Source: Melieria omissa (lineage: Eukaryota > Arthropoda > Insecta > Diptera > Ulidiidae). Taken from it: DNA of 64,000 nt. The notes beneath the pieces were generated by a model. It did no database searches and was not told the DNA's origin. It saw only the letters and a list, made by a program, of their open reading frames with translations. Every line of letters starts with the position of its first letter. Position 1 is the stretch's first letter. Both the position numbers and the translations under genes were made by a program. The DNA lies in the NCBI GenBank assembly GCA_963971225.1, contig OZ020270.1:18957488-19021487 (forward strand), written 5' to 3'. Positions 32,291 to 44,141 of this stretch are shown piece by piece.

Positions 32291-33597
32291 CTACTGTGAT
32301 CAAACTGAAAGGTGAATTTTTAATTTAAACTTCGCGGGTTTTTCGAATCGGTAAATTGTTTCTGTAAGTTGGTAGCACTGTTAGTGACATCTATGCTAAA
32401 TTTCACGTCAAAATATTCATTAGTATTTGAGATACGCGTCGTTTTGTGAGGCTCTATAAGTGAATTCTTCAATTTTTTCTATGTCTGAATTTATTGAACA
32501 AAGAAGTTGCATTAAATTGTGTTTCTGGAATGAAATTTCGCCTGCAGAAACGTTGAGGATGTTGCAAAAAGCCTTTGGTGATCAAACTCTATCTTCTAAA
32601 AGTGTTTACAAGTGGTATAACGAGTTCAAAGCCGGTCGTGAGAGTGTTGAGAAAAATGTGGTGTCAAATCGGCCAAAACCATCGACTGATGAACATCACG
32701 TCAAACAAGTCAAAGAAATGGTGCTTGAAAATCGTCGATTAACTATTAGAGACATTGCTGATAGTTTGGGCATATCATTTGGATCGGTGCAGGCGATTTT
32801 GAAAGACGAATTGGGCTTGAGAAGAGTCAAATCTCGAATGGTTCCAAAAACACTCAATTTTTTCGAAAAAGACCGTCGTGTTAACATCTGTGAAACAATG
32901 CTTTCTGACTATCAAAACGTAATGAAACGCATCATAACTGGAGATAAGACTTGGGTCTACGCTTACGATCCCGAAACAACCGATCAATCGAGCGAATATC
33001 GTGCAAAAGGTGAGCCAAGACCAAAAAAATCGCGTCAAAGTCGCTCAAAAATCAAGGTCATGTTGACAGTTTTCTTTGATTATCGTGGTGTGGTGCATTA
33101 TGAATTCCTTCCGCCGGGCCAAACTGTCAACAAGGAATATTATTTGAGCGTTATGCGCCGCTTACGTGAAGCTATTCCCCTCAAGAGGCCAGAATTGTGG
33201 GCCGGCAACTCTTGGTTTTTGCACCACGATAATGCACCATCTCATACTGCATTGGTTCTTCGTGATCATTTCGCCAAAAATTCAACAAATATCGTCCCGC
33301 AAGCACCGTATTCGCCTGATTTGGCCCCGTGTGACTTCTGGCTGTTCAGCAAACTCAAAAGACCACTCCGAGGACACCGTTTTGACTCAATTGAGGAGAT
33401 AAAAGCTGAATCGAAGAAGGCTCTGATGGCCATCCCGACGGAGGATTTTTCCAAGTGCTATGATGAATGGAAAATTCGTTGGCATAAGTGTATTGCAGCG
33501 GGAGGGGATTACTTTGAAGGAGATGAAATGGATTTGCAAGAATAAATAAAGATTTTAAAAATATAACAAAATTCACGTTTCAGTTTGATCACAGTAG
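32291..33597 (+). mobile_element. mariner element, complete, 1307 bp
   Basis: Inverted ends CTACTGTGATCAAACTGAAA and flanking TA (32289-32290, 33598-33599); the empty site is in element X copy 1. It holds one unbroken transposase frame. Size and structure are those of a full-length mariner, so it may be active or recently so. Confidence 0.92.
32481..33545 (+). CDS. mariner transposase, 354 aa, apparently intact
   Basis: Cut-and-paste transposase that acts in the nucleus on its own 20-bp ends. I chose the ATG at 32481 (MSEFIEQR); the frame is open seven codons further up but without an ATG. The N-terminal half has paired helix-turn-helix regions (ETLRMLQKAFGDQTLSSKSV; RRLTIRDIADSLGISFGSVQ), then the linker, the first Asp in TGDKTWVYAYDPET, the second in HHDNAPSH, and the third in YSPDLAPCDF. 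Spacing between the last two is 34 residues, the DD34D of mariner proper. Length is typical. No stop, shift or missing catalytic residue was found. AATAAA follows the stop. Confidence 0.92.
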   Translation: MSEFIEQRSCIKLCFWNEISPAETLRMLQKAFGDQTLSSKSVYKWYNEFKAGRESVEKNVVSNRPKPSTDEHHVKQVKEMVLENRRLTIRDIADSLGISFGSVQAILKDELGLRRVKSRMVPKTLNFFEKDRRVNICETMLSDYQNVMKRIITGDKTWVYAYDPETTDQSSEYRAKGEPRPKKSRQSRSKIKVMLTVFFDYRGVVHYEFLPPGQTVNKEYYLSVMRRLREAIPLKRPELWAGNSWFLHHDNAPSHTALVLRDHFAKNSTNIVPQAPYSPDLAPCDFWLFSKLKRPLRGHRFDSIEEIKAESKKALMAIPTEDFSKCYDEWKIRWHKCIAAGGDYFEGDEMDLQE

Positions 33598-33794
33598 TAG
33601 ATGTCCAGCGGCCAAGGAAAAAATGTGTCAAAAAGTTCGACAAATCTGGCCTCCGATAAGAACTTTTTGGCCTCTAATGTCACTCACACAAACACCGCTT
33701 CACACGTATTGTACTCTGTTTTGAGATACAGAAATATGTGATTTTCTAGTCAAAACGGCGCTTGTCTCTTATCATACCTTTTAAGCAGCCAGTC

Positions 33795-33876
33795 GGGATT
33801 GAGTGTTGATGGTCAAACGCGTAAGCGGGAGTGTCTCGGACGACAAGTTCGCGGTTCAATCCTCACTGTAGCCGCC
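33795..33876 (+). other. tRNA-like segment with Pol III boxes in element X copy 2
   Basis: Counterpart of 1933-2013: A-box-like TGGTCAAACGCG at 33810-33821 and B box GGTTCAATCC at 33853-33862. Both boxes are unchanged between the two X copies although nearby bases differ. Confidence 0.45.
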
Positions 33877-34933
33877 AAACATTTTTTAATGGCTTCTTTT
33901 TAAATATATGTATATTCCTTTTTTTACGACCCGTGGAAAAAAGATGAATGAACAATTTATTTGGTTTCTAGATCTCTTGATTAGTGAATTGTTTGGTTTT
34001 GGAGAAACATATAATTGTTCGCAAGTTTTAAAATCAATCAACCAAACGCAGCATACGGTTACAAACAACCACACAGCAGAAAGATTCGGTTGATGATGAC
34101 AGGCGCTCATGGGCGTAGCTAGGTATGGGTAGAGGAGGGTAGCTCCCCCTACGTAATTCTATATTTTATATACATATGCTCAGAAATCTATATTCTATTC
34201 TATTTGAATTTTATATTCTGAATTCGGAAATGTAGTTATGTCTTGCCCCCTTTAATTTGCTGCTGGGTACGCCCAGGCACTTGCTTTTCGCAAAAAAAAT
34301 GAAAAGATCGGCAAAATCTGCCAAAACGAATGTAATTGTTCAGCGGTCACTTCATTGTCGCAATACAGTTACGCCGACGCAGAGAGTTACGACGACCTGC
34401 TGGCGCCGCAGCTATTGACAATGCGTTGCCTTAGCAACGATGTGTATGTATCATGCCAAAGAAAATTATTTTCTTTCTTTATATTCTTTGATCATGCACA
34501 AAATTTTTAGTGCCGATTCATTTATATCACATTTTTTCAACACATTATTAATTTCCGGTATAACCGATTAAAAAGGTTTATAAAAAAAAGCGTTAAATGT
34601 TAAGAAAAAGTTTGCTTCTTGCCAAGCCTTGAACCCGAGGCGAAATTTACGAAAAAGAAATTACGATATCTGCTGTGCTGTCTACCTGTTACACCAAATA
34701 CAGTACGTGACCGTTGTAGCTAAAATCATAAATATATGTTGCAAAAAAGAATATCACAAGCAAGAAAAGAAATTCAAAATTAATTCAATCCGACAAAAGT
34801 TCTGGATGAGCACATGCAGTTGTGTGCGTAAAATAGCTTTGCGGAAAAAAGCTGTAATTCAGAGCTTGAAATTTTTGTGCCGTTTTCGTCGTATGAGACT
34901 GGACATCTATATGATGAGTTATCTGTGGTTATG

Positions 34934-36010
34934 TAGTTAAAATGTAATTGAAACTAAGTTTTGAACTCCCTGCAGAAGTTTCGGCGTACATTTTTTTAAA
35001 TTCGGTGTTTTTTCAGCGGCTATTTTGTTATATCCTTGAATGGTTATATTGATTTACTATATCTTTGAAGATGGAGTGTTTTTGGGCTCAGGGTTCAAGT
35101 AAACCCTTTATATACTCAATTAGATGCACGTTAAGTGAAGTGAGGAACTTTTTCAACTTTGTTGAGCCAGTTAATAGCAAAAATAGCTTCGCATCGTATG
35201 CATTGCGCCTCAAGGTCATCGTAAAGTTGAATGAAATGTTGGAACCTGATCCAAGATTTTGAAACTTTGGCTTGCATAAGCTTTTAGAATATGTAGATGA
35301 CCCCTCGGACTAGACATGCAGTTCCTTACCATACCCCCTCAAATGCTATGCTTTAACTGAATCCTCTTCAAATTAGTTGATGCCTTTTAATGCCAAATAT
35401 GCTAAACCATTATCAGAGAACAATAAATCTTCCTACTCCATAGATAACAACACATAGTCCTGGAAATGTGGTTTTCTAGACTCTTTGATGGACTCTTTCA
35501 CGAAAGCAATTATGTGCTCCTTGTTAGTAAGCTAAATATGAGATTCTTACATGCTGTTATGTAGAGAAAATTTATTTATTTCAAGACTTTTCTTATAAAG
35601 TCACTGCTACTGGGTTTTTATAAAATATTTCTATACATTTCTGAAGAAATCGGATGCAACTAGCCTTATATTATATATACTGATCGCAAAACAATCTAAT
35701 CCTATTGCCTGGGTAGCTTAGGAAAATGGACAGATCGTAGTAACGAAGGAAGATTTTCTGTTTTTTTTGTGATTTAAGATGACTTTTTGGAATAACGAAT
35801 GTGCTCTTCCAAACATTTCTCTTATCTCACGACATTTTTTGTCAATTTAGGAAAGATTTAGTAAGATTATCCTTTTATCCATTTTAATTTTTTTCGTTTG
35901 GGTTCTATTGCTTTCAATATAATTTCAAGCACATATACGTTTAAAAAAAATTTACAAGTCCGTTTACTGCTCAATGGAATACAAATTTCCAAATAAAAAT
36001 AAAAAGCATA
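34934..36010. other. Interior of the Tc1-like IR/DR element without a readable gene
   Basis: About 1.1 kb of AT-rich sequence. The longest frame (35065-35262, 65 residues) matches no family I recognise. By position this is where a Tc1 transposase would lie, but I see no catalytic motif on either strand. Confidence 0.5.
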
Positions 36011-36259
36011 ACTGGAAATTCCCGTTATTAGTTTTGTACGCAAACTTATTCTGCTCCGTTTTGTGAGTATACTGTCAATAAATACGAATACATGGAAAAT
36101 TATTATTTTAATGCATCTAAAACAGAACAAAAAGTGCAGTTAAAGCATATATGAAAAATGTGGATACGTTTTTATAAACAAAGAACCCATTTTTGAGGTC
36201 AAAATTAATCATAACATAATTTTGACTTGCCTGTACGCAAACTTATTCTGACTAATGTA

Positions 36260-37078
36260 TTTTTTAATATTACATTTAATGAATTTTTTAAAATAACATT
36301 TATATATTACATTAATATTACATTTAAATTATTTATTTGAGCAAATAACCTCCATTTTAATTGGTATTTTGTCAGAAACCTAAATGTTTTACGAAACTCC
36401 CTCACTTAATTACGCGTGTCAAGTAGCAAACTCGTCTTGTAATCACTCATTGCATTCAGTGTACAGGTAGCATTTTGGCCCGTTACGCACTGTCAACGAT
36501 TCATTAGCATTGCTGGCAGTGTGTATAGCAGAGAGAAAAATGTGCGTGCCTTGCAGAGACAAGCAAATGAGTGTTGACTGCTCTTGCGGTTTCCGTTTTG
36601 TTGTCATTCTCATACTGCTCTCTTACCACAGTGAATGCTAGCAATCAGTGCACACTGCACCGAATCACACTGTGTGTAGGGAGAAATGAATCATCCATCG
36701 CAGCTCTTTAATATCTATTATTGGTGTTAACGAGGTTCATTCTTGATTACAATCGTTACCTTCTTGGCGAGCGGTTTTGTCACCGACAGAACGAAAAATT
36801 CGTCTGGCTGTTGTGTAACTCTATAGATTATCAAGAGATTATGATGAAGTCTCTTTTTCCAACTTGCACAAATTGCTCAGAATTTTAGCTACTCTGCCGG
36901 TATCTACAGCAACATCAGACACCAACACAAGACACAACATCAACACTGAAACGCCTGAAAACTTATCTTCGTTATCTTCGCATTGGACAGGTACTTAATA
37001 AGGGTGTGATATAAAAATAAAACATTTTTTTTAATTTGTTGTTTTTTTATATTTCAATCAAGGAACGCCTGAATGGTT
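36260..37078. other. Unassigned AT-rich segment
   Basis: No credible coding region or RNA gene. The left edge repeats AATATTACATTTAA. Around 36430-36700 the base composition is more even, which may be the oldest non-repeat sequence in the window, but I can assign no function. Confidence 0.4.
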
Positions 37079-37678
37079 TACATGGCGTTCAAACTGACGA
37101 CTTAAACGTGTTTAATGTGCTTAAACAAGTTAAATGAACAAAACCAGATCGAAAACCTGTTTATTCACATGCACTTGTTGTTGGAAATTAAACGTGTTAA
37201 ACCATTTAACATGTTTTTAAACGAGTTTAGCGCAAGGTTGTATCCGAAAGCTTTCTATGAAAAAGCTTTTTTACCAATGAAACACAACTATTCATGTATG
37301 AAACACATCCCTTAAAATTCAACTGTCATTTCATCAAAACAAAACCAAAGAAAAATTTAAAATTTGAAAAATTTGAAATGAATGAACCAAATGTTTTGCT
37401 CGCACTACTTTGATTCCATTCATCGCCTTTTTATGGCATCTGAATACAAGGCGTCTAATATTTGGACGAAGGTGAGTATTTTGCCATGGATTGTGAAATA
37501 TGCGCCAATATTTCGCTCGAATCATGCTCGCAGCACTTCAGTTCACAAAAATATTTATTTGTTGTTTGTAAACAAACAGCTGTCAAATTGAACCTCACTG
37601 AGCAGTCTGGACGGTCGTCTTCAAACCAAACTACTTTTTACTTAAACTAGTTTAAATGAGTTAGTTTGAACGCCATAT
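37079..37678. mobile_element. MITE-like inverted repeat, about 600 bp
   Basis: The left edge ATGGCGTTCAAACT (from 37081) and its exact inverse AGTTTGAACGCCAT (to 37676) continue inward with weaker matches rich in GTTTAA. No coding frame is credible. The flanks TTTA and ATTA do not settle whether the duplication is TA or TTA. Confidence 0.5.
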
Positions 37679-37776
37679 TAGCAATATTGGCAGTATACAT
37701 GATGAACGGCAGAAAAAGTGATCGATAAAATGTGTTCAACGAATCAACGAAGGCTTGATTTTATTTTGTAATATAC

Positions 37777-38200
37777 TGTAACGATAAGACAGTCTGTCGC
37801 TGTGCAAAGCAACCCTGCCGCTACGTGCCGTGCTATAATCCGATCTGGCAACGACGGCCGCGATAATAACTTTTAGTCCAACCTGGCAATGATGGAAATT
37901 TTTAGTCCACTCCGGAATGTGCGGGAACGATCTGCGCGATGGCCTGGCAGGTATAAAAGGCAGCCGGATGCGGCGCAGCGAGTCAGTCTGGTTTTGACAA
38001 GTGAAGTTGCCACACGGAGTAATTAAGCAAATACTTAAGGTACGAACAGTAAAGTGTAAAACTGTGAATAATAAAAACTGTGAATAATAAAGTGACTGTT
38101 GGTTTTGAATTGACTGCGTTAGAATAATTAAAGTTGTTTCATTTTCAAATTGCACAATCCAGTGATACGTAACATCCCACTAGACGTAGTATTCGTAACA
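37777..38200 (+). repeat. Gypsy copy 1, 5' LTR
   Basis: 424 bp. TATAAAAGGCAGCC near 37952 is a likely promoter TATA region. It contains one copy of a 29-bp motif (CAACCTGGCAATGATGGAAA...) that is multiplied in the LTR at 62046. Confidence 0.88.
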
Positions 38201-38202
38201 TT

Positions 38203-38218
38203 TGGTGTCAGAAGTGGG
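38203..38218 (+). other. Gypsy copy 1, primer-binding site
   Basis: TGGTGTCAGAAGTGGG two bases after the LTR, complementary to a tRNA 3' end of the form CCCACTTCTGACACCA, probably tRNA-Leu. The tRNA identity is inferred from the acceptor sequence. The same site follows the LTR at 62559. Confidence 0.65.
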
Positions 38219-38265
38219 ATTGTGGAAAATTGAAAGTAAACAAAGGAAATTATAAAAGCACGGAC

Positions 38266-39153
38266 ATGGTTAAACTCGAGCTGCTGAAGGTAGACCAGCT
38301 GAAGAAGGAGCTGGCTGCCTGGAATTTGCCGACTGCTGGCGGAAAGGTGGAATTGCAGTTGCGATTGTGAGAAGCATGTGAGGCACGAGGCGTCGATTGG
38401 ACTGTGCACGATTTCGGAGCGCAAGAACAAGAGGCGTCGGCCAAAGTGGAGGAATCGCCTGCGGGTGCTGCGGCGATGCAAAGTACGGCTGCAGCGGCTT
38501 CGCCAGCACAAGCAATGGACATGAGCCAGCTTATGGCTCATGAAAATCGTGAAAATCGCGAAATGTCGGCGCAGATAGCGGCGCAAATGGAGGCGAAGCT
38601 GGAAACTACGAATCTCGAAATTTCGGCAAAAGTCGAGACTGCAAATCCGGAAATGTCAGCAAAACTTGAAAATGCAAATCGGGAGTTGTCCAGCAAGCTT
38701 CAGGAAAATTCTGCACGCTTGGAGCAGAAAGTGGAGGAAATCTCAGACAGGATTAATGGTAAAGTCGAGCACCTGGAGCCGCGAGTAGAGCACTTGGATA
38801 AACGAGTCGACGACCTGGATGATTCCCTGAACAAACGAGTTGATAGTCTGGAAGATTCGATGCAGAGAAAGATAGACGAACGGCTTCGAGAGGTACAGCT
38901 GAGAGCAAGGGTGCAGTCAGTTGAGGACAGTTCCGCCATAGAAGTGCCTACCTATGATGGTACTACGTCGTTTGACACATTCAAACTACAATTCGAGATG
39001 GCTGCTTTGGAGAGTCAGTGGACCGATGTTAGGAAAGGTCGGAGACTGATACTGGCTCTAAGAGGTCCTGCGGCTGAGGTAATAAAAACAGTTCCGGAAG
39101 GTTTGAGAGGTCAGAGAGTTGGGAGTTGGGAGGTTGAGAGCCAGATACAGTGA
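38266..39153 (+). pseudogene. gag: Gypsy gag N-terminal part, copy 1
   Basis: Starts ATG at 38266 (MVKLELLKVDQLKKELAAWN, SAP-like). A TGA at 38368-38370 replaces the CGA seen in the copy at 62649. Then comes a long heptad-like coiled coil with repeats such as ETTNLEISAK and VEHLDKRVDDLDDSL, followed by a capsid-like start (YDGTTSFDTFKLQF). A rearranged stretch near 39115-39150 shifts the frame; the rest of gag continues in the next frame. Confidence 0.78.
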
Positions 39154-40078
39154 CGAGCACAACAAAATGCTGTATTATTGCGAGCTGAAGAGCCGTAGAC
39201 AAAGAGCCAACGAGGCGCTGCAGACATATGCAGCGGACATTGAGCGGCTCGTACAGTTGTGCTACCCGAAATTCGGCGCTGATAACCTCGAGAGGATGAA
39301 GATTGAGTCATTTATTGAAGGTCTTCATGACCCAGAGACACGTCGCAGTGCGTTGATGATGGGCAAGCCGACATTTAAGGAGAGGGTGGCCAGCGCGATG
39401 ACGTATGAGGCGGCCTGGAGAGGACATCTTCGACATTCATCTGCGGAAAAGCGTCGAGCCCAATCTGGACGTGTCACCCAAAACCAGACCGTGAGCTCGG
39501 AGGCACCAGCGGGGTTGCGGGCGGTGTCATCTAGAGTCAGTTGCTGGCGATGTGGCAAGCAAGGCCACATATCACGAGACTGCCATCTGCGAGAAAAGCG
39601 TTCCGGACAACAGACGTCGCCAAGAAGGGCTGCCGCTCTGCCACACCAACCGTGCAAAACCGAGTGCAGGCATAACTCGCGAGCCGAAAGCGAAGGACAA
39701 ATTGTGGATGTTCGGTCGATAAGCGTTATGCCAGAGGAAGAGTGGTCTGCGGAGAGGCTACAAAAGGACCAGCGTGAGGATGCGGATCTTGCGAAAATCG
39801 TCGAAGGCAAGGAGCAAGGCGCACGTCCAGACTGGCAGGAGATGGCCGGTGAAAGCCCGATCGCTAAGGCTTACTGGGCGCAGTGGGAAAGTCTGCGGCT
39901 GAAGGAAGGATGCCTGTACCGCGAATGGGAGAGCGCGGATGGTCGGACCAGCAGCTCCCTAATGGCAGTGCCGAAATGCAGAATCAACGAGGTCATCGAG
40001 GCATACCATAACGACTCCAGTGGAGGGCACCTAGGCATCACCAAAACCGTCGCCAAAATAAAGAAACTATTCTACTGG
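39119..40078 (+). pseudogene. Fused gag C-terminus and integrase N-terminus, copy 1
   Basis: One open frame carries the gag C-terminus (ETRRSALMMGKPTF), a CCHC knuckle CWRCGKQGHISRDC at about 39541-39585, and then, within about 50 residues, the region before integrase and its zinc-site start (IEAYHNDSSGGHLGITKT). Protease, RT and RNase H should lie between these, so some 2-2.5 kb were lost, and the joint is in frame near 39700. The element cannot replicate alone but could be copied in trans. Confidence 0.78.
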
Positions 40079-43000
40079 GAAGGAAGGGAGCGGACATACA
40101 AGGCAAAGTCTCTGATTGCGTTCAACCTGGCGAACGCCAGAACGATCCTTGTCCCTGTCCAATCCAAGCTGATGCACAGCCTCCGCGCGGCCCTTCTGGA
40201 TAGCTATTTGGCATCCGCTGAATAGTGAACTAATGTGTGCAGCGAGTCCTATCCCCAGGACTTAAAATTTGGGTTGTGCGCAGGGTTTGGTGCCCGCCAC
40301 GGAAAACCAAATACCAATGAAAGCCAAAAAGCAAGCCTCGGAAGGAACCCACAATGTTGACGACCACAGCAAACGATTCAAGGACCATGATTTGAGGATA
40401 TGCACCTGGAATGTCCGGACCCTCTATAGGGAAGGTGTCTCTATCCAACTGGCGGAAGCCCTCACAAAGTGTAAGGCTGACATCACCGCCATCCAGGAAA
40501 TGCGATGGACAGGACAAGGTTGCTCCAAGCGAGCAGACTGCGATATCTACTACAGCTGCCATGCGGAGAAGCGCGAATTTGGCTGTGGATTTGTGGTCAG
40601 CAAGAGACTTCGCCACCACGTCTCTCGGTTCACTCCGGTGAACGAACGGCTGGCTTCGATCCGCATCAAAGCTAAATACTTTAGCATCAGCCTAATTTGC
40701 GCGCACGCCCCGACGGAAGAGAAGGACGATGCGACCAAGGATGCCTTCTATGCGAAGCTCGAGGACGTCTACGACAGGTGCCCGGCCCATGACGTCAAAA
40801 TTGTCCTCGGGGACTTCAACGCAAAAGTCGGGCGAGAAGGCATCTTTGGACCCACAGTCGGGCAGTTCAGCCTCCATGGGACCACTTCGAACAACGGTCT
40901 GAGGCTGATCGATTTCGCCGCGGCACGAAACATGGTAGTTAGTAGCACCAGATTCCAGCACCTCGATATCCACAAGGCCACCTGGTTATCCCCCGATCAA
41001 TCCACCCGCAACCAGATTGATCACATTGTGATTGATGGAAGGCATGCTTCTAGCATTCTAGATGTGCGCACGTTCCGAGGACCCAACATCGACTCGGACC
41101 ACTACCTTGTTGCAGCCAAGGTACGCATGCGTCTTTGCGCAGCGAAGACCGCACAACCTAGTTTGCGAAGAAAGCTGGACATCAGTAAGCTGCGATCACA
41201 AGGGGTAGCCGAAGTCTACTCCGCTCAACTCTCCAACCAGCTCGGTCGCTCCCCCTCTCCACCTGATGACGTCGGCGGATTATGGGCTCACTTATCCCAC
41301 TCTATGCGCACCGCCGCAGAAAATGTCCTTGGTTTTCGACGCCCACCACCAAAAAACCAATGGTACGATGAAGAGTGTCGCGCAGCCACTGCAGTGAAGA
41401 ATGCTGCATACAAGAAGACCCTGCAGTCGGCCGCCACGCGAGCCATGACAGAAAAATACCGGGAGGAGAGGAAGAAAGAGAGGTGCCTTTTTAGACGCAA
41501 GAAACGGGAGCAAGAAAGGCGCGAGCGTGAGGAAATCGAGGAGTGCAGGAGCAGGAATGACGCCCGAAAATTCTTCCAAAAAGTTAAGCGTCTTACGGAA
41601 GGATTTAAGCCTGGGGCATCTTCTTGCAGAGACGAAAACGGGGATCTGGTTACGGATGCGCAGGGTGTGCTGAGGTTGTGGAAGGAGCACTTCACCAAGC
41701 TGCTCGCAGTTCTGATTGGGTGCATGCATCAGCTCATTTGCAAAATATGGCTGGAGGAACGAATGCCCAACGATTGGAACCTCAGTGCCCTTTGTCCTGT
41801 GCTGAAGAAAGGCGACCCAACAATATGCGCCAACTACAGGGGTATCAGCCTACTTCCCATTGCATACAAGGTCCTGACGAGCGTATTATGTGAAAGACTA
41901 AAGCCACTCGCCAAGGCGCTGATTGGACCTTATCAGTGCGGCTTTAGACCTGGTAAGTCCACCATCGACCAGATATTCACTCTACGCCAAATCCTGGAGA
42001 AGACCCATGAGAACCAAATCGATACACACCATCTCTTCATCGATTACAAGGCAGCATTCGATAGCCCGATAAGGGATCGCCTATATGCCGCATTGTCTGA
42101 ACTTGGTATCCCTGCAAAGCTCGTTAGACTTTGCAGAGCGACGTTGAGCAATACGCGCAGCTCCGTCAAGGTTGGAAGTGACCTCTCCGACCCCTTTGAT
42201 ACCGTTCGAGGTTTCAGACAGGGCGATCCTTTGTCCTGCGACCTCTTCAACTTCACCATGGAGAGTGTTCTGCGCAATTTTCAACAAAAGTGTCCAGCTC
42301 CTTGCTTACGCTGATGATATTGATGTCATCGGACGTAACAAGCGAGATGTCACCGCTGCCTTTGCGGCTATCGAAAGAGAATCTGCCAAAATGGGTCTGG
42401 TGGTAAATGAGGGCAAGACGAAGTATATGCTGTCTACACGCAGGGACTCGCAGCGGCTAGGGTCTCACGTCGAGGCCGACAGGTATGCTTTTGAAGTTGT
42501 CAAGGAATTCGTCTACCTTGGCACCGCCATCAACAGCAGCAATGATGTCAGTCTGGAGATAAAGCAAATGATAACTCTTGCCAACAGGTGCTACTACGGT
42601 CTCGGTAGGCAATTGAGAAGTAGAGACCTCTCTCGACCGACAAAACTTTCACTCTATAGGACGCTTATCTTGCCCGTGCTCCTCTATGGCGCTGAAGCAT
42701 GGACAATGACACGAAACGACATAGCGGCCCTTGGAGTGTTCGAGAGGAAGGTGCTTCGCAAAATCTTCGGCCCTGTTCGGGTTGGTGACGACTATCGCAT
42801 ACGAACCAATAACGAGCTGTATGAGCTGTATAAGGACATGGACGTAGCGCAGCGAATTAACATCCAGCGGCTACGCTGGCTCGGTCATGTCTGCCGCATG
42901 GACGACGAAGCTCCGGCGAAAAAGGTATTCGATGCGATGGTTGGAGGTCGACGGCGAAGAGGGAGGCCGTGTCTCCGGTGGAAGGACCAAGTGGAAGAGG

Positions 43001-43125
43001 CCCTGGTATCTCTTGGTGTGACCAACTGGAGAAGGCGCGCGCGAAGCAGAGGCGCCTGGAGAGAAGTTTTGCGGCAGGCCGTAACCCGATAACGGGTTGT
43101 TATGGCCAGTTAAGTAAGTAAGTAA
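40079..43125 (+). mobile_element. RTE-like non-LTR retrotransposon, copy 3
   Basis: Inserted in the gypsy integrase. Duplication TTCTACTGG (40070-40078, 43126-43134); common 5' start and (TAAG)n tail. Internal losses are about 185 bp at 41709 and 26 bp at 42278, both relative to copies 1 and 2. It alone keeps the full endonuclease region. Confidence 0.87.
40317..43092 (+). pseudogene. RTE-like endonuclease/reverse transcriptase, copy 3 (two internal deletions)
   Basis: From ATG at 40317 the frame shows the complete endonuclease (ICTWNVRTLYREG, IQEMRW, GDFNAKVGREG, the segment LRLIDFAAARNMVV that copy 2 lacks, SDHY). The RT start is damaged by the first deletion (TKLLAVLIGC joins distant parts). 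NYRGISLL, FIDYKAAFDS and GFRQGDPLS follow, then the 26-bp loss near 42278 shifts the frame just before YADDIDVIG, which continues at 42172-43092 in another frame with the RWLGHVCRMDD C-terminus. Confidence 0.83.
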
Positions 43126-43134
43126 TTCTACTGG

Positions 43135-44130
43135 TTAGGATGTCAGGAGTCTGTAGCCGAGTGGATTAAGAGCTGCGACAGATGTTCAGCCGCGAAAGGG
43201 CCGACAAGAAAATCTCGAGGCCGCATGCAACAGTACAACGTGGGAGCGCCCTTCGAGCGGATTGCTATGGACGTCGCCGGCCCATTCCCAACTAGCACTC
43301 AAGGCAACAAATATGTGCTGGTGGTAATGGATTACTTCAGCAAATGGCCCGAAGTGTACCCCATTCCTAACCAGGAAGCCACTACGGTCTCGGAAAAGCT
43401 GGTAAACAACAGGGTAGCCAGGTTCGGAGTTCCGTTGGAATTGCACTAAGATCAAGGCCGGAATTTCGAGTCTGCGGTATTCAAGGAAGTGTGTGAGCTA
43501 CTGGGGATAAAGAAAACTCGTACCACGCCTTTGCACCCACAGTCCGACGGCATTGTGGAACGCTTTAACCGGACACTGGAGGAATACCTGCGGAAAGTGG
43601 TAAGCAGGAGTCAAAAGGATTGGGACACGCATATCCCCCTGTTCCTGATGGAGTATAGGTCAGCCCCGCACGACACGACATCACTCACTCCAGCCCGAGC
43701 AGTGTTCGGCACAGAGTTGCGGTTACCCGCTGACTTGAAGTTCGGCGTAATCAGCACGACGGGAGGCGCTAAGATGGACTACGTGGCCAATAAGCGGGCG
43801 GAACTGGAGGAAATTCACCAATTTATAAGGGGCCGCACCAAACTGGTCAGCGATAAGGCGAAAGCCAGATATGATCTACGGGCCAACTCAGCCGGGTTCC
43901 AAGAAGGCGATCTGGTAATGCTCTACAACCCGCAGCGGAGGAAAGGTTTGTCTCCGAAACTTCAAGCGTCATGGGAAGGACCGTACGAAGTCGTGACTAG
44001 GATTAACGACGTGGTATACAGGATTCAACGTTGCAGCAATAGAGGCGCTAAGCTGAAGGTAGTCCATTTGGAGCGCCTGGCGCCTCATCACAGCGGAGCC
44101 TCGGCACTTGTTCGGGACGAACAAGTCTAA
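43135..44130 (+). pseudogene. Gypsy integrase C-terminal part, copy 1, one stop
   Basis: Continues the integrase after the LINE: zinc-site Cys pair region, DVAGPFPTS with the first Asp, then TAA at 43447-43449 where family members have Ser before DQGRNFES (second Asp), and DGIVERFNRTLEEYL with the final Glu. A C-terminal chromatin-type tail is not seen; it ends with SWEGPYEVVTRINDVVYRI and a stop near 44130, just before the polypurine tract. Confidence 0.8.
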
Positions 44131-44141
44131 GTGGTGGGCAG

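Larger units (their letters stand above)
32270..34928. mobile_element. Element X, copy 2, containing a mariner
   Basis: Same element as 893-2230, inverted relative to it. Ends match the 31-bp repeat with its first base changed to T; the 5-bp duplication is TTATG (32265-32269, 34929-34933). Without the mariner it is about 1.35 kb, like copy 1. Two copies with exact 5-bp duplications at unrelated sites define a mobile family. Confidence 0.85.
32028..36257. mobile_element. Tc1-like IR/DR element, about 1.57 kb without its insert
   Basis: Ends CACTGGTCAGAATAAGTTTG and, inverted, CATTAGTCAGAATAAGTTTG, flanked by TA (32026-32027, 36258-36259). A second, inner copy of the motif CAGAAAAAGTTTGCGTAC lies near 32237 on the left and its inverse near 36020 on the right, so each end has two direct repeats as in IR/DR Tc1 elements. 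The interior (34934-36010) shows no readable transposase, so it is non-autonomous or decayed. Element X copy 2 is inserted at 32270-34928. Confidence 0.75.

Noticed and set aside
35867..37650. Frames of 60-90 residues between 35867 and 37650
   Set aside because: Short, AT-driven, no motif and no homologous copy in the window to compare.
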